Source: an actinobacterium LLX17 (GTDB taxonomy: Bacteria > Actinomycetota > Actinomycetes > Propionibacteriales > Nocardioidaceae). Taken from it: a stretch of 64,000 nt of DNA. The translations under genes were made by a program, and so were the position numbers. The stretch covers positions 62,001 through 126,000 of the forward strand of contig KI301992.1 of assembly GCA_000471045.1 (NCBI GenBank), read 5' to 3'. This document shows, piece after piece, positions 34,347 to 43,817 of this stretch. Each line of letters starts with the position of its first letter. The first letter of the stretch is position 1. The notes beneath the pieces are model-generated. The model had not been told where the DNA came from, did no database searches, and saw only the letters and a list, made by a program, of their open reading frames with translations.

Positions 34347-36626
34347 GTGACCGACACCCCGGCGAAGCCCGTCCTGGACACCGTTGACCACGCCGCCGGC
34401 ACCCCGGAGCGCGAGCTGCCGTGGTCCGAGCTGGGCCTGAAGCCCGACGAGTACGAGCGCATCGTCGAGATCCTCGGCCGCCGACCCACCGGCGCGGAGC
34501 TCGCCATGTACTCGGTCATGTGGAGCGAGCACTGCTCCTACAAGTCCAGCAAGGTGCACCTGCGCAAGTTCGGCGAGCTGCCGCAGGAGACGCCGCTCGG
34601 CAAGACGCTCGCGGGCATCGGTGAGAACGCCGGCGTCATCGACATCGGCCAGGGCTACGCGGTCACGTTCAAGGTCGAGTCGCACAACCACCCCAGCTAC
34701 GTCGAGCCCTACCAGGGTGCCGCCACCGGCGTCGGCGGCATCGTCCGCGACATCCTCGCGATGGGCGCCCGTCCGGTCGCCGTCATGGATCCGCTGCGCT
34801 TCGGTCCGCTCGACGCCGAGGACACCCAGCGCGTGCTGCCCGGCATCGTCGCCGGCGTCGGCGGCTACGGCAACTGCCTGGGCCTGCCGAACATCGGCGG
34901 CGAGGTCGTCTTCGACCCCACCTACCTCGGCAACCCGCTCGTCAACGCCCTGTGCGTCGGCGTGCTGCGGCACGAGGACCTGCACCTGGCGTTCGCGTCG
35001 GGCGTCGGCAACAAGGTCGTCCTCTACGGCGCCCGCACCGGCGGCGACGGCATCGGCGGAGTCTCGGTGCTGGCCTCCGAGACGTTCGACGCTGATGGCC
35101 CCGCCAAGCGCCCCAGCGTGCAGGTCGGCGACCCCTTCATGGAGAAGCTGCTCATCGAGTGCACCCTCGAGCTCTTCGCCGCGAAGGTCGTCAACGGCAT
35201 CCAGGACCTCGGGGGCGCCGGCCTCTCGTGCGCGACCAGCGAGCTGGCCTCGGCCGGCGACGGCGGCATGCACGTCGAGCTCGACACGGTGCCGCTGCGC
35301 GACTCGTCGCTCTCGCCCGAGGAGATCCTCATGAGCGAGAGCCAGGAGCGCATGATGGCGGTCGTCGAGCCGCAGCACCTCGACGCGTTCATGGAGATCT
35401 GCCAGAAGTGGGACGTCGAGGCCGTCGTCGTGGGCGAGGTGACCGACGGTGACCGCCTGGTCATCGACTGGCACGGCGAGACCATCGTCGACGTGCCGCC
35501 GCGCACCGTCGCACACGACGGTCCGGTCTACGAGCGCCCCGTCGAGCGTCCTCAGTGGCAGGACGCCCTGCAGGGCGATGCCGCCGAGGACCTGCCGCGC
35601 CCGGCGTCCGGTGATGAGCTGCTCGACCACCTGCGTCGCGTCGTGGCCTCGCCCGACATCGCCGACAAGTCGTGGGTCACCGACCAGTACGACCGCTACG
35701 TGCAGGGCAACACCGTCACGGCGCAGCCCGACGACGCGGGCGTGGTGCGCATCGACCCCGAGACGAACCTGGGCGTCGCGGTGTCCACCGACTGCAACGG
35801 ACGCTTCGCGAAGCTCGACCCGTACGTGGGTGCGCAGCTCGCGCTGGCCGAGTCGTTCCGCAACATCTCGGTCGCCGGGGCCCTGCCGCTCGCGGTCACC
35901 GACTGCCTGAACTTCGGCTCGCCCGAGGACTCCGGCGTGATGTGGCAGTTCGAGCAGGCCACCCATGGCCTCAAGGACGCGTGCGCCGAGCTGGGCATCC
36001 CCGTCACCGGCGGCAACGTGTCGTTCTACAACCAGACCGGGGAGACCGCGATCCTGCCGACGCCGGTCGTCGGTGTGCTGGGTGTCATGGACGACGTGAC
36101 CCGCCGCGTGCGGCACGGCTTCCGCGCCGAGGGCGAGCACGTGCTGCTGCTCGGCACCACCGAGGCCGAGCTCTCGGGCTCCACGTGGGCGCACGTCGTC
36201 CACGAGCACCTGGGGGGCCTGCCGCCGCGCGTCGACCTCGCCGCCGAGCAGGCACTGGGAGCCCTGATGCGCGACGCGATCGCCGCCGGCATCGTCACCT
36301 CGGCGCACGACCTCTCCGACGGTGGCTTGGCGGTGGCTCTGGTCGAGTCGGCCTTCCGCCACGACGTCGGCGTCACGGTGGCCCTCGACGATCCGTTCAT
36401 CGACCTGTTCAGCGAGTCGTCGGCGCGAGCGATCGTCACGGTGGCCGAGGCCGATCACGACGCGTTCGTGCAGCTGGCCGAGCAGCACGGCGTCGAGCTC
36501 GCCTCGATCGGCCGCACCGGTGGCAGCGAGCTCGTCGTCGAGGGTCAGCTCACCGTGCCGGTCGCCGAGCTGAAGGCCGCCTGGCGCGCCACGCTGCCCG
36601 ACGCCCTCGGCACCATCCTCGCCTGA
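34347..36626 (+). CDS. purL: Phosphoribosylformylglycinamidine synthase subunit PurL
   Basis: This 759-residue ATP-dependent synthase of purine synthesis (FGAR to FGAM) is of the small PurL type, which needs PurQ and PurS partners. Conserved features include [10 protein letters not shown] near residue 55, [10 protein letters not shown] with the catalytic His, [32 protein letters not shown], and the second-half [17 protein letters not shown] start 6 nt after TAGGAT (34335-34340). PurQ and PurS are not adjacent. A 60-nt palindromic repeat follows the stop. Confidence 0.96.
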   Translation: MTDTPAKPVLDTVDHAAGTPERELPWSELGLKPDEYERIVEILGRRPTGAELAMYSVMWSEHCSYKSSKVHLRKFGELPQETPLGKTLAGIGENAGVIDIGQGYAVTFKVESHNHPSYVEPYQGAATGVGGIVRDILAMGARPVAVMDPLRFGPLDAEDTQRVLPGIVAGVGGYGNCLGLPNIGGEVVFDPTYLGNPLVNALCVGVLRHEDLHLAFASGVGNKVVLYGARTGGDGIGGVSVLASETFDADGPAKRPSVQVGDPFMEKLLIECTLELFAAKVVNGIQDLGGAGLSCATSELASAGDGGMHVELDTVPLRDSSLSPEEILMSESQERMMAVVEPQHLDAFMEICQKWDVEAVVVGEVTDGDRLVIDWHGETIVDVPPRTVAHDGPVYERPVERPQWQDALQGDAAEDLPRPASGDELLDHLRRVVASPDIADKSWVTDQYDRYVQGNTVTAQPDDAGVVRIDPETNLGVAVSTDCNGRFAKLDPYVGAQLALAESFRNISVAGALPLAVTDCLNFGSPEDSGVMWQFEQATHGLKDACAELGIPVTGGNVSFYNQTGETAILPTPVVGVLGVMDDVTRRVRHGFRAEGEHVLLLGTTEAELSGSTWAHVVHEHLGGLPPRVDLAAEQALGALMRDAIAAGIVTSAHDLSDGGLAVALVESAFRHDVGVTVALDDPFIDLFSESSARAIVTVAEADHDAFVQLAEQHGVELASIGRTGGSELVVEGQLTVPVAELKAAWRATLPDALGTILA

Positions 36627-36636
36627 GGGCCCCTCG

Positions 36637-36696
36637 AGATTTGCTGACTTCGCCACCGAATGGTGGCGCCGAAAGGGTGGCTAACCCAGCAAATCT
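36637..36696. repeat. 60-nt palindromic intergenic repeat, copy 1
   Basis: This element begins AGATTTGCTG and ends CAGCAAATCT. The two 24-nt ends are complementary at 18 positions. Copy 2 lies at 63908-63967, of equal length and 43/60 identical without gaps, with the outer 20 nt at each side 35/40 identical. It is a REP-like element located between purL and a convergent hypothetical gene, and may act as a terminator or mRNA stabiliser. Confidence 0.75.
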
Positions 36697-36714
36697 GGGG
36701 AGCGGGCCGAGCGG

Positions 36715-37290
36715 TCAACGGGCGGTGAGGTCGTCCAGGTCCGCGACCGCGACGTAGCGCTGGGAGATCCCGGGGCGGGTCCACGCGAACCCCTCGGGCG
36801 GCTCGTCGCCGACCGAGACGAGCCCGACCCGCTCGGTCTCGCCGGCCGGGAACGCCGCCGCGTACTCACCGCCGGCGAACCGTGCCCACGGGCCGAGGGG
36901 CTCGACGGGGGCTTGATAGCCGCGGCCGTTGCGCCAGCCGTAGGCCGGTCCGTCGTAGTAGGTCAGCACGCGGCGCGAGCCGTCGGCGTCGACCCGCCAC
37001 AGGCAGCTGCCGTTCGGCACCCGGGTGCGCGCAAGCACGCCGTCCTCGATCGTCATCAGCGGGTGCGGTCGCACCGTGACGAGGTCGACGAAGCTGCGCG
37101 GCGTCGGGTCGTGCACGCCGGCTGCCTCGCGGAGTCGGTCGGGCGGCCAGCCCTCCACAGCGGTGCGTTCCAGCAACCGTCCGGCCAGCTCGTCCGCGCC
37201 GTCCTGCAGGATCGCCGTCGTCATCGCCGACGGCAGCACCGCGACCCAGGGTGCCGCGAGCGGGTCGTGGACGTCCTTCGGGTTCGGCAT
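36715..37290 (-). CDS. Hypothetical protein co-transcribed with quinone reductase
   Basis: This 191-residue soluble protein has no domain I can name. It starts MPNPKDVHDPLAAPWVAVLP, is rich in Trp, Tyr and Gly in the middle (YYDGPAYGWRNGRGY) and ends in acidic and polar residues. Its ATG overlaps the stop of the quinone reductase gene, so both come from one message. The upstream in-frame extension runs through the reductase gene in another frame and is not used. Confidence 0.75.
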   Translation of the reverse strand: MPNPKDVHDPLAAPWVAVLPSAMTTAILQDGADELAGRLLERTAVEGWPPDRLREAAGVHDPTPRSFVDLVTVRPHPLMTIEDGVLARTRVPNGSCLWRVDADGSRRVLTYYDGPAYGWRNGRGYQAPVEPLGPWARFAGGEYAAAFPAGETERVGLVSVGDEPPEGFAWTRPGISQRYVAVADLDDLTAR

Positions 37291-38243
37291 CAGGGGGTGA
37301 GGAGGACCTTGCCGACCGCGCGGCGCTCGTCGATCTCGAGGAGGGCGTCGACGACCTCCTCGAGCGGCCGGGTCGACGAGATGACCGGGTCGAGCGCGCC
37401 GTTGGCCAGGTGGGGGAGCAGGGCGTCCCACTCGCGTCGGACGTGGCCCTCCTTGCCCAGCACGTAGGCGCCCCAGCCCACACCCATGACGCTGATGTTG
37501 TTGAGCAGCAGCCGGTTGACCTTGACGGTGGGGATCTCGCCGGCGGTGAAGCCGATGACGAGCAGTCGGCCGTCCTCGCGCAGGCTGCGCAGCGAGTCGG
37601 TGAAGCGGTCGCCGCCCACCGGGTCGACGACGATGTCGACCTTGTCGCCCAGGGACTCGCGGAAGCCGTCGGCCAGCACGTACTCGTCGGCGCCGGCGCC
37701 CATGGCGACCTCGCCCTTGGCGTCGGTCGACACAACGGCCACGACGCGGCCGGCGCCGAACGCCTTGGCCACCTGGATCGAGGCGGTGCCGATGCCACCG
37801 GCGGCCCCGTGCACCAGCACTCTCTCGCCGGCCTGCAGGTGGCCGCGCTCGATGAGCGCGAAGTAGGCGGTGCCGTAGTTGAAGATGACCGACGCTCCGG
37901 CCTCGAACGAGACCGAGTCGGGCAGCGGGAAGACGAACTGCTCCGGTGCCGCCACCTGCTCGGCGAAGCCACCCAGCAGGTTCAGTGCGGCGACCCGGTC
38001 GCCCGCGGAGAACTCCGAGCCCTCGGGCGCGGAGATGACCTCGCCGGCCACCTCGGACCCGGGGATGAACGGCAGCTCGGGCTTCATCTGGTACTGCCCG
38101 CGGCTCTGCAGGACCTCGGGGAAGGCGACGCCCGCCGCGTGGACGCGGATCAGGACCTGGTCGCCGACGGGGGTGGGCTCGGGAACCTCGACGAGCTCGA
38201 CCTTCTCGGGACCGTCGAGCGAGGAGATGTGTACGGCACGCAT
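37290..38243 (-). CDS. NADPH:quinone oxidoreductase family protein
   Basis: This 317-residue zinc-independent medium-chain dehydrogenase of the quinone-reductase branch has GSEVAGEVISAPEG, the nucleotide motif VHGAAGGIGTASIQVAK near residue 145, and VDIVVDPVGGDRF. It probably transfers hydride from NADPH to quinones or enones. A TAGCGT box on the minus strand (38250-38255) is 6 nt before the ATG. The hypothetical gene downstream overlaps its stop. Confidence 0.92.
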   Translation of the reverse strand: MRAVHISSLDGPEKVELVEVPEPTPVGDQVLIRVHAAGVAFPEVLQSRGQYQMKPELPFIPGSEVAGEVISAPEGSEFSAGDRVAALNLLGGFAEQVAAPEQFVFPLPDSVSFEAGASVIFNYGTAYFALIERGHLQAGERVLVHGAAGGIGTASIQVAKAFGAGRVVAVVSTDAKGEVAMGAGADEYVLADGFRESLGDKVDIVVDPVGGDRFTDSLRSLREDGRLLVIGFTAGEIPTVKVNRLLLNNISVMGVGWGAYVLGKEGHVRREWDALLPHLANGALDPVISSTRPLEEVVDALLEIDERRAVGKVLLTP

Positions 38244-38308
38244 GGGACGACGCTAGCACGAGTAGGTAAGCAAACGCTTAGTTCCGGGTGCCGCGCTAGG
38301 GTGGCGCG

Positions 38309-40873
38309 GTGACGGAGCGTCTGGTCGACCTGCTGCCGGACGGCACGACCACTGACGAGGACGTCGTCTACGAGGCGATCAGCCAGTGGGTCGAGGGTCG
38401 CGGCCTGACCCTCTACCCGGCGCAGGACGAGGCGATCCTCGAGTGCGTCGCCGGCTCGAACGTCGTGCTGGCCACGCCGACCGGCTCGGGCAAGAGCCTC
38501 GTGGCCACGGGCGCGATGGCGGCGGCGCTGGCACGCGGTGAGTGCAGCGTCTACACCGCGCCGATCAAGGCCCTGGTCAGTGAGAAGTTCTTCGACCTCT
38601 GCGAGATCTTCGGCGCCGACAACGTCGGCATGGTCACCGGCGACGCGGCCGTCAACGCGGACGCCCCCATCATCGCCGCGACGGCCGAGATCCTCGCCAA
38701 CATGGCGCTGCGCGAGGGCGCGGAGGCCGACATCGGTCTCGTCGTCATGGACGAGTTCCACTTCTACGCCGATCCCGACCGTGGCTGGGCGTGGCAGGTC
38801 CCGCTGATCGAGCTGCCGCGCGCCCAGTTCCTGCTGATGTCGGCCACGCTCGGTGACACGACCCGCCTCGAGGCCGACCTGTCGCGTCGCACCGGACGCG
38901 AGACCGCCGTGGTCACCTCGACCGAGCGACCCGTCCCGCTGGTCACCGAGTACGTCACCACCCCGGTGCAGGAGACGCTCGAAGAGCTCATCGAGACCGG
39001 TCAGACGCCGGTGTACGTCGTGCACTTCACCCAGGTCTCGGCGCTCGAGCGGGCGCAGGCGCTCACCAGCATCAAGGTCGCGACCCGGGAGGAGCGCGAC
39101 GTCATCGCCGAGGCGCTCGGCGACTTCCGGTTCTCCTCGGCCTTCGGCAAGACGCTCTCGCGCCTGATCCGCAGCGGCGTGGGGGTGCACCACGCGGGCA
39201 TGCTGCCGCGCTACCGGCGACTCGTCGAGACCCTGACGCAGAAGGGCCTGCTGAAGGTCGTCTGCGGCACCGACACCCTCGGCGTCGGCATCAACGTGCC
39301 CATCCGCACGGTCCTGTTCAGCGGGCTCAGCAAGTACGACGGCACCCGCCAGCGCCAGCTGCAGGTGCGCGAGTTCCAGCAGATCGCCGGGCGTGCCGGG
39401 CGGGCCGGCTACGACACGATCGGCCACGTGGTGGTCGAGGCGCCCGAGCACGAGATCGAGAACGCGCGGCTGGTGCGCAAGGCCGGCGACGACCCGAAGA
39501 AGCTGCGCAAGATCCAGCGCAAGAAGCCACCGGAGGGCTTCGTCTCGTGGGGTCAGGGCACGTTCGAGAAGCTGACCACGGGCACGCCCGAGCAGCTGGT
39601 CTCGCGGATGCGGGTCAGTCACGCGATGGTGCTCGACGTCGTCTCGCGTCCGGGTGACGCCCGCGCCTCGCTGGAACGGCTGCTGCGCGAGAGCGGTGAG
39701 ACCGAGGAGTCGCAGGACCGGCTGCTTGGCCAGGTCGACGCGATCATCGAGGCGCTGCTGGCCGGTGGTGTGGTCGAGGCGGTCGACCCGCCGGATTCTG
39801 AGGGACGTTCGCTGCGGCTGACGATCGACCTGCAGGCCAACTTCGCGCTCAACCAGCCGCTGTCACCGTTCGCCGTGGCCGCGCTCGACCTGCTGGACCG
39901 CGAGGCACCGACGTACGCGCTCGACGTCGTGTCGGTCATCGAGTCGACGCTCGACGACCCCCGACCGATCATCAACGCCCAGCGCCACCGCGCCCGCGGC
40001 GAGGCGATCGGCGAGATGAAGATGGACGGCATCGAGTACGACGAGCGCATGGAGCTGCTCGAGGAGGTCACGCACCCCAAGCCGCTCGAGGAGCTGCTGA
40101 CCGCCGGCTACGAGGCGTACCGGATCGGTCATCCGTGGGTCGCCGACCACGAGCTGCGGCCCAAGTCGGTGGTGCGCGAGATGTGGGAGCGCGCCATGAC
40201 GTTCTCCGAGCTCATCGGTGACTACCAGCTCGCGCGCTCCGAGGGTCTGGTGCTGCGCTACCTCTCCGACGTCTACAAGACGCTGGGCCGCACGGTGCCC
40301 GAGAAGGCCCGCGACACCGAGCTCGAGGACCTCATCGAGTGGCTCGGCGAGCTGGTGCGCCAGACCGACTCCAGCCTGCTCGACGAGTGGGAGGAGCTGA
40401 TCAACCCCGGCGTCGACCCGGCCGAGGTGCGCGCGAAGGCCGACAGCGTGGCGGCCCCGCGGCCCGTCACGGGCAACCCGCGGGCGTTCCGGGTGCTGGT
40501 GCGCAACGCCCTGTTCCGCCGGGTGGAGATGGCGGCGTTCGGCCGCTGGAGCGCGCTGGGCGACCTCGACGCCGACGACGGCTGGGACGCGACCGCGTGG
40601 ATGGAGGCGATGGCGGCCTACCGCGAGGAGTACGACTCGATAGGCACCGGTCCCGGCTCGCGCGGTCCGGACCTCTTCCAGGTCGAGGAGGCCCCCGGCG
40701 GGGGTTCCGGGCCGTGGGCGGAGAAGAGCAGAGTCTGGACGGTGCGCCAGACCTTCGACGACCCCGAGGGCGACCGCGACTGGGGCATCAGCGCCGAGGT
40801 CGACCTCGCCGCCTCCGACGAGGCGGGCGAGGCCGTCATCCGCATCCTCGACGTCGGCCCGCTGACGGGCTGA
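38309..40873 (+). CDS. DEAD/DEAH-box helicase with DUF3516 C-terminal domain
   Basis: This 854-residue Ski2-like superfamily 2 helicase has motif I ATPTGSGKS near residue 54, a DExH-type motif II MDEFHFY near 148, motif III LLMSATLG, and motif VI QIAGRAGRAGYD near 358. The C-terminal half (about 420-854) is the actinobacterial DUF3516 region. It likely remodels RNA or DNA, but its substrate is not established. GTG start 6 nt after TAGGGT (38297-38302). A large palindrome separates it from the convergent monooxygenase gene. Confidence 0.93.
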   Translation: MTERLVDLLPDGTTTDEDVVYEAISQWVEGRGLTLYPAQDEAILECVAGSNVVLATPTGSGKSLVATGAMAAALARGECSVYTAPIKALVSEKFFDLCEIFGADNVGMVTGDAAVNADAPIIAATAEILANMALREGAEADIGLVVMDEFHFYADPDRGWAWQVPLIELPRAQFLLMSATLGDTTRLEADLSRRTGRETAVVTSTERPVPLVTEYVTTPVQETLEELIETGQTPVYVVHFTQVSALERAQALTSIKVATREERDVIAEALGDFRFSSAFGKTLSRLIRSGVGVHHAGMLPRYRRLVETLTQKGLLKVVCGTDTLGVGINVPIRTVLFSGLSKYDGTRQRQLQVREFQQIAGRAGRAGYDTIGHVVVEAPEHEIENARLVRKAGDDPKKLRKIQRKKPPEGFVSWGQGTFEKLTTGTPEQLVSRMRVSHAMVLDVVSRPGDARASLERLLRESGETEESQDRLLGQVDAIIEALLAGGVVEAVDPPDSEGRSLRLTIDLQANFALNQPLSPFAVAALDLLDREAPTYALDVVSVIESTLDDPRPIINAQRHRARGEAIGEMKMDGIEYDERMELLEEVTHPKPLEELLTAGYEAYRIGHPWVADHELRPKSVVREMWERAMTFSELIGDYQLARSEGLVLRYLSDVYKTLGRTVPEKARDTELEDLIEWLGELVRQTDSSLLDEWEELINPGVDPAEVRAKADSVAAPRPVTGNPRAFRVLVRNALFRRVEMAAFGRWSALGDLDADDGWDATAWMEAMAAYREEYDSIGTGPGSRGPDLFQVEEAPGGGSGPWAEKSRVWTVRQTFDDPEGDRDWGISAEVDLAASDEAGEAVIRILDVGPLTG

Positions 40874-40880
40874 CGCGCCC

Positions 40881-40977
40881 TTCGTGGCTCGTCGCAGGGC
40901 TCCTCGCACCTCAGCGAGCGGGATGTGCGCGACCCCGCTCGTTGAGGTGCGAAGGCGCTCCGCGCCTGAGCCACGAA
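40881..40977. repeat. 97-nt imperfect palindrome between convergent genes
   Basis: The outer arms TTCGTGGCTC (40881-40890) and GAGCCACGAA (40968-40977) are exact complements. Inner 19-nt arms (40904-40922 and 40934-40952) differ at one position. It lies 8 nt after the helicase stop and 17 nt before the monooxygenase stop, so a bidirectional terminator is likely, and a REP-like mobile origin is possible. Confidence 0.75.
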
Positions 40978-40993
40978 ACGTGCGGGCTGAGCC

Positions 40994-42532
40994 TCAGGCG
41001 GCGGTCTTCTGGCGCTGGGCGGCGGTCTCCCAGATGAGGTCCTGGGCTCGGACCTCGCGGAGCTTCCACCAGTAGCGGAACGTGAAGCCGGGCCAGATGG
41101 TGCGGTTCTTGCCCTGGCTGTCGAGGTACCAGCTGGTGCAGCCACCCTGGCTCCAGACGCCCTTCGAGACCTTCTCCTGCAGCTCCTCGTTGAACTGCTG
41201 CTGCACGTCGGGCGCGGGCTGCACGGCGCCGGCGCCGCGGCGGTCCATCTCGTCGAGCAGCGACACGATCCACTTCGTCTGCTGCTCGATCATGAACACG
41301 ACCGAGTTGTGGCCGAGCGCCGTGTTGGGGCCCAGCAGCAGGAAGAAGTTCGGGAAGTGCGAGACGGAGATGCCGAGGTAGGTCTCGATGCCGTGCTCGT
41401 CGAAGGTCTTCGACAGGTCGCGGCCGCCCTCGCCGGTGACGTGCACCCACTGGAAGGCGTCGGTGACGTGGAAGCCGGTGCCGTAGATGATGACGTCGAC
41501 CTCGCGGAAGTCGCCGTCCTTGGTGCGGATGCCGGTGGGCGTGATCTCGGCGACGCCGGTGTCGATCAGGTCGACGTTGTCGCGGTTGTAGACCGGCACG
41601 TAGTTGTCGGTCTTCAGCACGCGCTTGCAGCCGAGGCGGTAGTCGGGGATCAGCTTCTCGGCGGTCGCGGGGTCGTTGACCGTGCGCCGGATGTACGACG
41701 AGACCTTCTTCTCCATGACCTTGGAGACGTTCTGCAGGGGACCGGTGAAGGCGAGCTGCTGGGCCTCGTTCATCCAGTAGCGGCTGTTGCGGTACAGCCG
41801 CGTGCCGCCCGGGACCTTCGAGACGATGGTCTTCTTGGCGCCGGTGATCTCGTGGTTGGCCTTCGGCACGACCCACGGGGCGGTGCGCTGGTGCACGTCC
41901 AGCTGACCGACGACCGGTGCGATCTGCGGGATGAACTGGATCGCGCTGGCGCCGGTGCCGATGACCGCGACGCGCTTGCCGGTGAGGTCGACGTCGTGGT
42001 CCCACTGGGCGGAGTGGAAGCGCGGGCCCGTGAACGACTCGGCGCCCTTGATGTCGGGGATGTTCGGGATGTGCAGTCCGCCGATGCCCGAGACCAGCAC
42101 ACGCGCCTCGTAGGTGCGGCCGGTCGTGGTGATGGTCCAGACCTGGCGGTCGCCGTCCCAGGTGGCGCCGGTCATCTCGGTGCCGAAGTGGATGACCTCG
42201 TGCAGGCGGTGCTTCGCGGCGACGTCACGCATGTAGGCGTGGATCTCGGGCTGCGCGGAGTACTCACGCGACCACTCGGGGTTGAGCTCGTAGGAGAACG
42301 AGTACATGTGGCTCTGGATGTCGCACTCGGCGCCGGGGTAGGTGTTGTCGCGCCACGTGCCGCCGACGTCATCGGCCTTCTCGAGCACGAGGAAGTCGGT
42401 GCGACCGGCCTCGCGCAGCTTCATGGCCATGCCCATGCCGGCGAATCCGCTGCCGATGATGATGATGTCCTTGCGCACCACGTCGGTGCCCGAGGGGCCG
42501 GTCGTGTCGGGGGTGATGTCGAGTGTGCTCAC
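40994..42532 (-). CDS. Flavin-containing monooxygenase, Baeyer-Villiger type
   Basis: This 512-residue FAD/NADPH monooxygenase has GSGFAGMGMA near residue 28 and a second nucleotide motif GTGASA near 190. Between them is the BVMO fingerprint FTGPRFHSAQWD (FxGxxxHxxxW). Such enzymes insert oxygen beside a ketone to give esters or lactones. The GTG start has TAGTAT (minus strand, 42539-42544) 6 nt upstream, inside a perfect palindrome shared with the divergent TetR gene, so it is probably leaderless and repressed by that TetR protein. Confidence 0.92.
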   Translation of the reverse strand: MSTLDITPDTTGPSGTDVVRKDIIIIGSGFAGMGMAMKLREAGRTDFLVLEKADDVGGTWRDNTYPGAECDIQSHMYSFSYELNPEWSREYSAQPEIHAYMRDVAAKHRLHEVIHFGTEMTGATWDGDRQVWTITTTGRTYEARVLVSGIGGLHIPNIPDIKGAESFTGPRFHSAQWDHDVDLTGKRVAVIGTGASAIQFIPQIAPVVGQLDVHQRTAPWVVPKANHEITGAKKTIVSKVPGGTRLYRNSRYWMNEAQQLAFTGPLQNVSKVMEKKVSSYIRRTVNDPATAEKLIPDYRLGCKRVLKTDNYVPVYNRDNVDLIDTGVAEITPTGIRTKDGDFREVDVIIYGTGFHVTDAFQWVHVTGEGGRDLSKTFDEHGIETYLGISVSHFPNFFLLLGPNTALGHNSVVFMIEQQTKWIVSLLDEMDRRGAGAVQPAPDVQQQFNEELQEKVSKGVWSQGGCTSWYLDSQGKNRTIWPGFTFRYWWKLREVRAQDLIWETAAQRQKTAA

Positions 42533-42558
42533 GTTCAGATACTATCGGTATCTGAACG
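42532..42558. promoter_or_regulatory. Perfect palindromic operator, monooxygenase/TetR
   Basis: CGTTCAGATAC (42532-42542) and GTATCTGAACG (42548-42558) are exact inverted 11-bp arms around a 5-nt spacer. The operator touches the monooxygenase start codon and contains its -10-like TAGTAT. The TetR gene starts 46 nt to the right. Confidence 0.85.
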
Positions 42559-42603
42559 CGGAGCAAGGGCTTCGGTCCAGACGACGGTGTGAAGGAGAGC
42601 ACG

Positions 42604-43215
42604 GTGACGATCGACGGCACGCGTGTCACGCGCGCGGAGCGCCAGGCGCAGACCCGCGAGCGACTGGTCGAGGTGGCGCGCGAGCTCTTCCTCGAGGTCG
42701 GCTACGCCGCCACGTCGCTCGACAAGGTCGCCGCGACGGCCGGCTTCTCCAAGGGCGCGGTCTACTCCAACTTCTCCGGCAAGGAGGAGCTGTGCCTCGC
42801 GGTGCTCGACACCATCCACGCCGAGCAGACCGAGGCGGTGCTCGAGGCGTTCAGCGGCGACACCGACCTCGACTCGCGCATCGACGCGTTCGTCGACTGG
42901 GCGCGTACCGGGCTCGGCCGCCCGCGCTGGACGGCGCTCGAGGTCGAGCTCGCGGCCGTCGCGCGCCACAGCCCCTACGTCGCGTCCGAGCTGGTCAAGC
43001 GTCACCGGCAGATGGTCGACTCCGTCACCATGCTCGTCGAGCGCGTGGCCGACCAGGAGGGCATCGAGCTGGCGATGCCGGCCCACGAGGCCGCCACGAC
43101 GCTGCTGAGTCTCGGCATCGGCATGGGCGCCCTGCGCTCGCTCGACCCGGGCATCGACGTGCAGGTCTTCGCGACGGCGATGCGCACGTTGATCCGCACC
43201 ACCACGCGCGCCTGA
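42604..43215 (+). CDS. TetR family regulator of the monooxygenase
   Basis: This 203-residue repressor has its helix-turn-helix at about residues 12-55 (TSLDKVAATAGFSKGAVYSN) followed by FSGKEELCLAVLD. The C-terminal part resembles TetR_C domains with a small-molecule pocket. I chose the GTG at 42604 because GAAGGAG lies 6 nt upstream. The GTG at 42589 would place that site inside the gene. It is divergent from the Baeyer-Villiger-type monooxygenase, with a perfect palindrome between them. Confidence 0.9.
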   Translation: MTIDGTRVTRAERQAQTRERLVEVARELFLEVGYAATSLDKVAATAGFSKGAVYSNFSGKEELCLAVLDTIHAEQTEAVLEAFSGDTDLDSRIDAFVDWARTGLGRPRWTALEVELAAVARHSPYVASELVKRHRQMVDSVTMLVERVADQEGIELAMPAHEAATTLLSLGIGMGALRSLDPGIDVQVFATAMRTLIRTTTRA

Positions 43216-43218
43216 ACC

Positions 43219-43713
43219 TCAGTAGCCGCCGTTGGCCGTGAAGCGGTCGAAGCTCGCCTGGATCTCGGCCTCGGCCTCGTCGCGGCCGACCCACTGGGAG
43301 CCCTTCTCGACGAACTTGCCGGGCTCGAGGTCCTTGTAGGTCTCGAAGAAGTGCTGGATCTCGCCGCGGTCGAACTCGGCGACGTCGGTGATGTCCTGCA
43401 GGTGCGCCTGGCGCGGGTCCGAGGCCGGCACGCAGAGGATCTTGTCGTCGCCACCGGCGTCGTCGGTCATCTTGAACATGCCGATCGCGCGGCACTCGAT
43501 GACGCAGCCGGGGAACGTCGGGAACGGCAGGACGACCAGCGCGTCGAGCGGGTCGCCGTCGTTGCCGAGGGAGTTGTCGATGAACCCGTAGTCGGCCGGG
43601 TAGGTCATGGAGGTGAAGAGGGTGCGGTCCAACCGGAGCCGATGGGTCTTGTGGTCGAGCTCGTACTTGTTGCGCTCGCCCTTGGGAATCTCCACGGTGA
43701 CGTCGAAGATCAC
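43219..43713 (-). CDS. ppa: Inorganic diphosphatase
   Basis: This 164-residue family I soluble pyrophosphatase hydrolyses PPi from biosynthesis. It has the conserved [40 protein letters not shown] with the metal-binding Asp residues of the DxDPxD-type motif, and AFDRG-like [11 protein letters not shown]. The GTG start has GGAGG at normal distance, so this gene is leadered. It lies 3 nt from the convergent TetR gene. Confidence 0.96.
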   Translation of the reverse strand: MIFDVTVEIPKGERNKYELDHKTHRLRLDRTLFTSMTYPADYGFIDNSLGNDGDPLDALVVLPFPTFPGCVIECRAIGMFKMTDDAGGDDKILCVPASDPRQAHLQDITDVAEFDRGEIQHFFETYKDLEPGKFVEKGSQWVGRDEAEAEIQASFDRFTANGGY

Positions 43714-43817
43714 GGTGCCTCCAGGTGTGGGCCGGACCGCTGCACGCCGCGGCCGGGTCGTCGGGAACAGGTCGAGGGGCCGCGATGACGGCCGACCGTC
43801 TCTATAGTCTGGCCCAT

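Noticed and set aside
34266..36656. A 796-codon open frame antisense to purL
   Set aside because: It mirrors purL codon by codon and has no promoter, ribosome site or homology.
36637..36696. CRISPR repeat
   Set aside because: The copies are single, 27 kb apart, palindromic and without spacers or cas genes, so they are dispersed REP-like elements.
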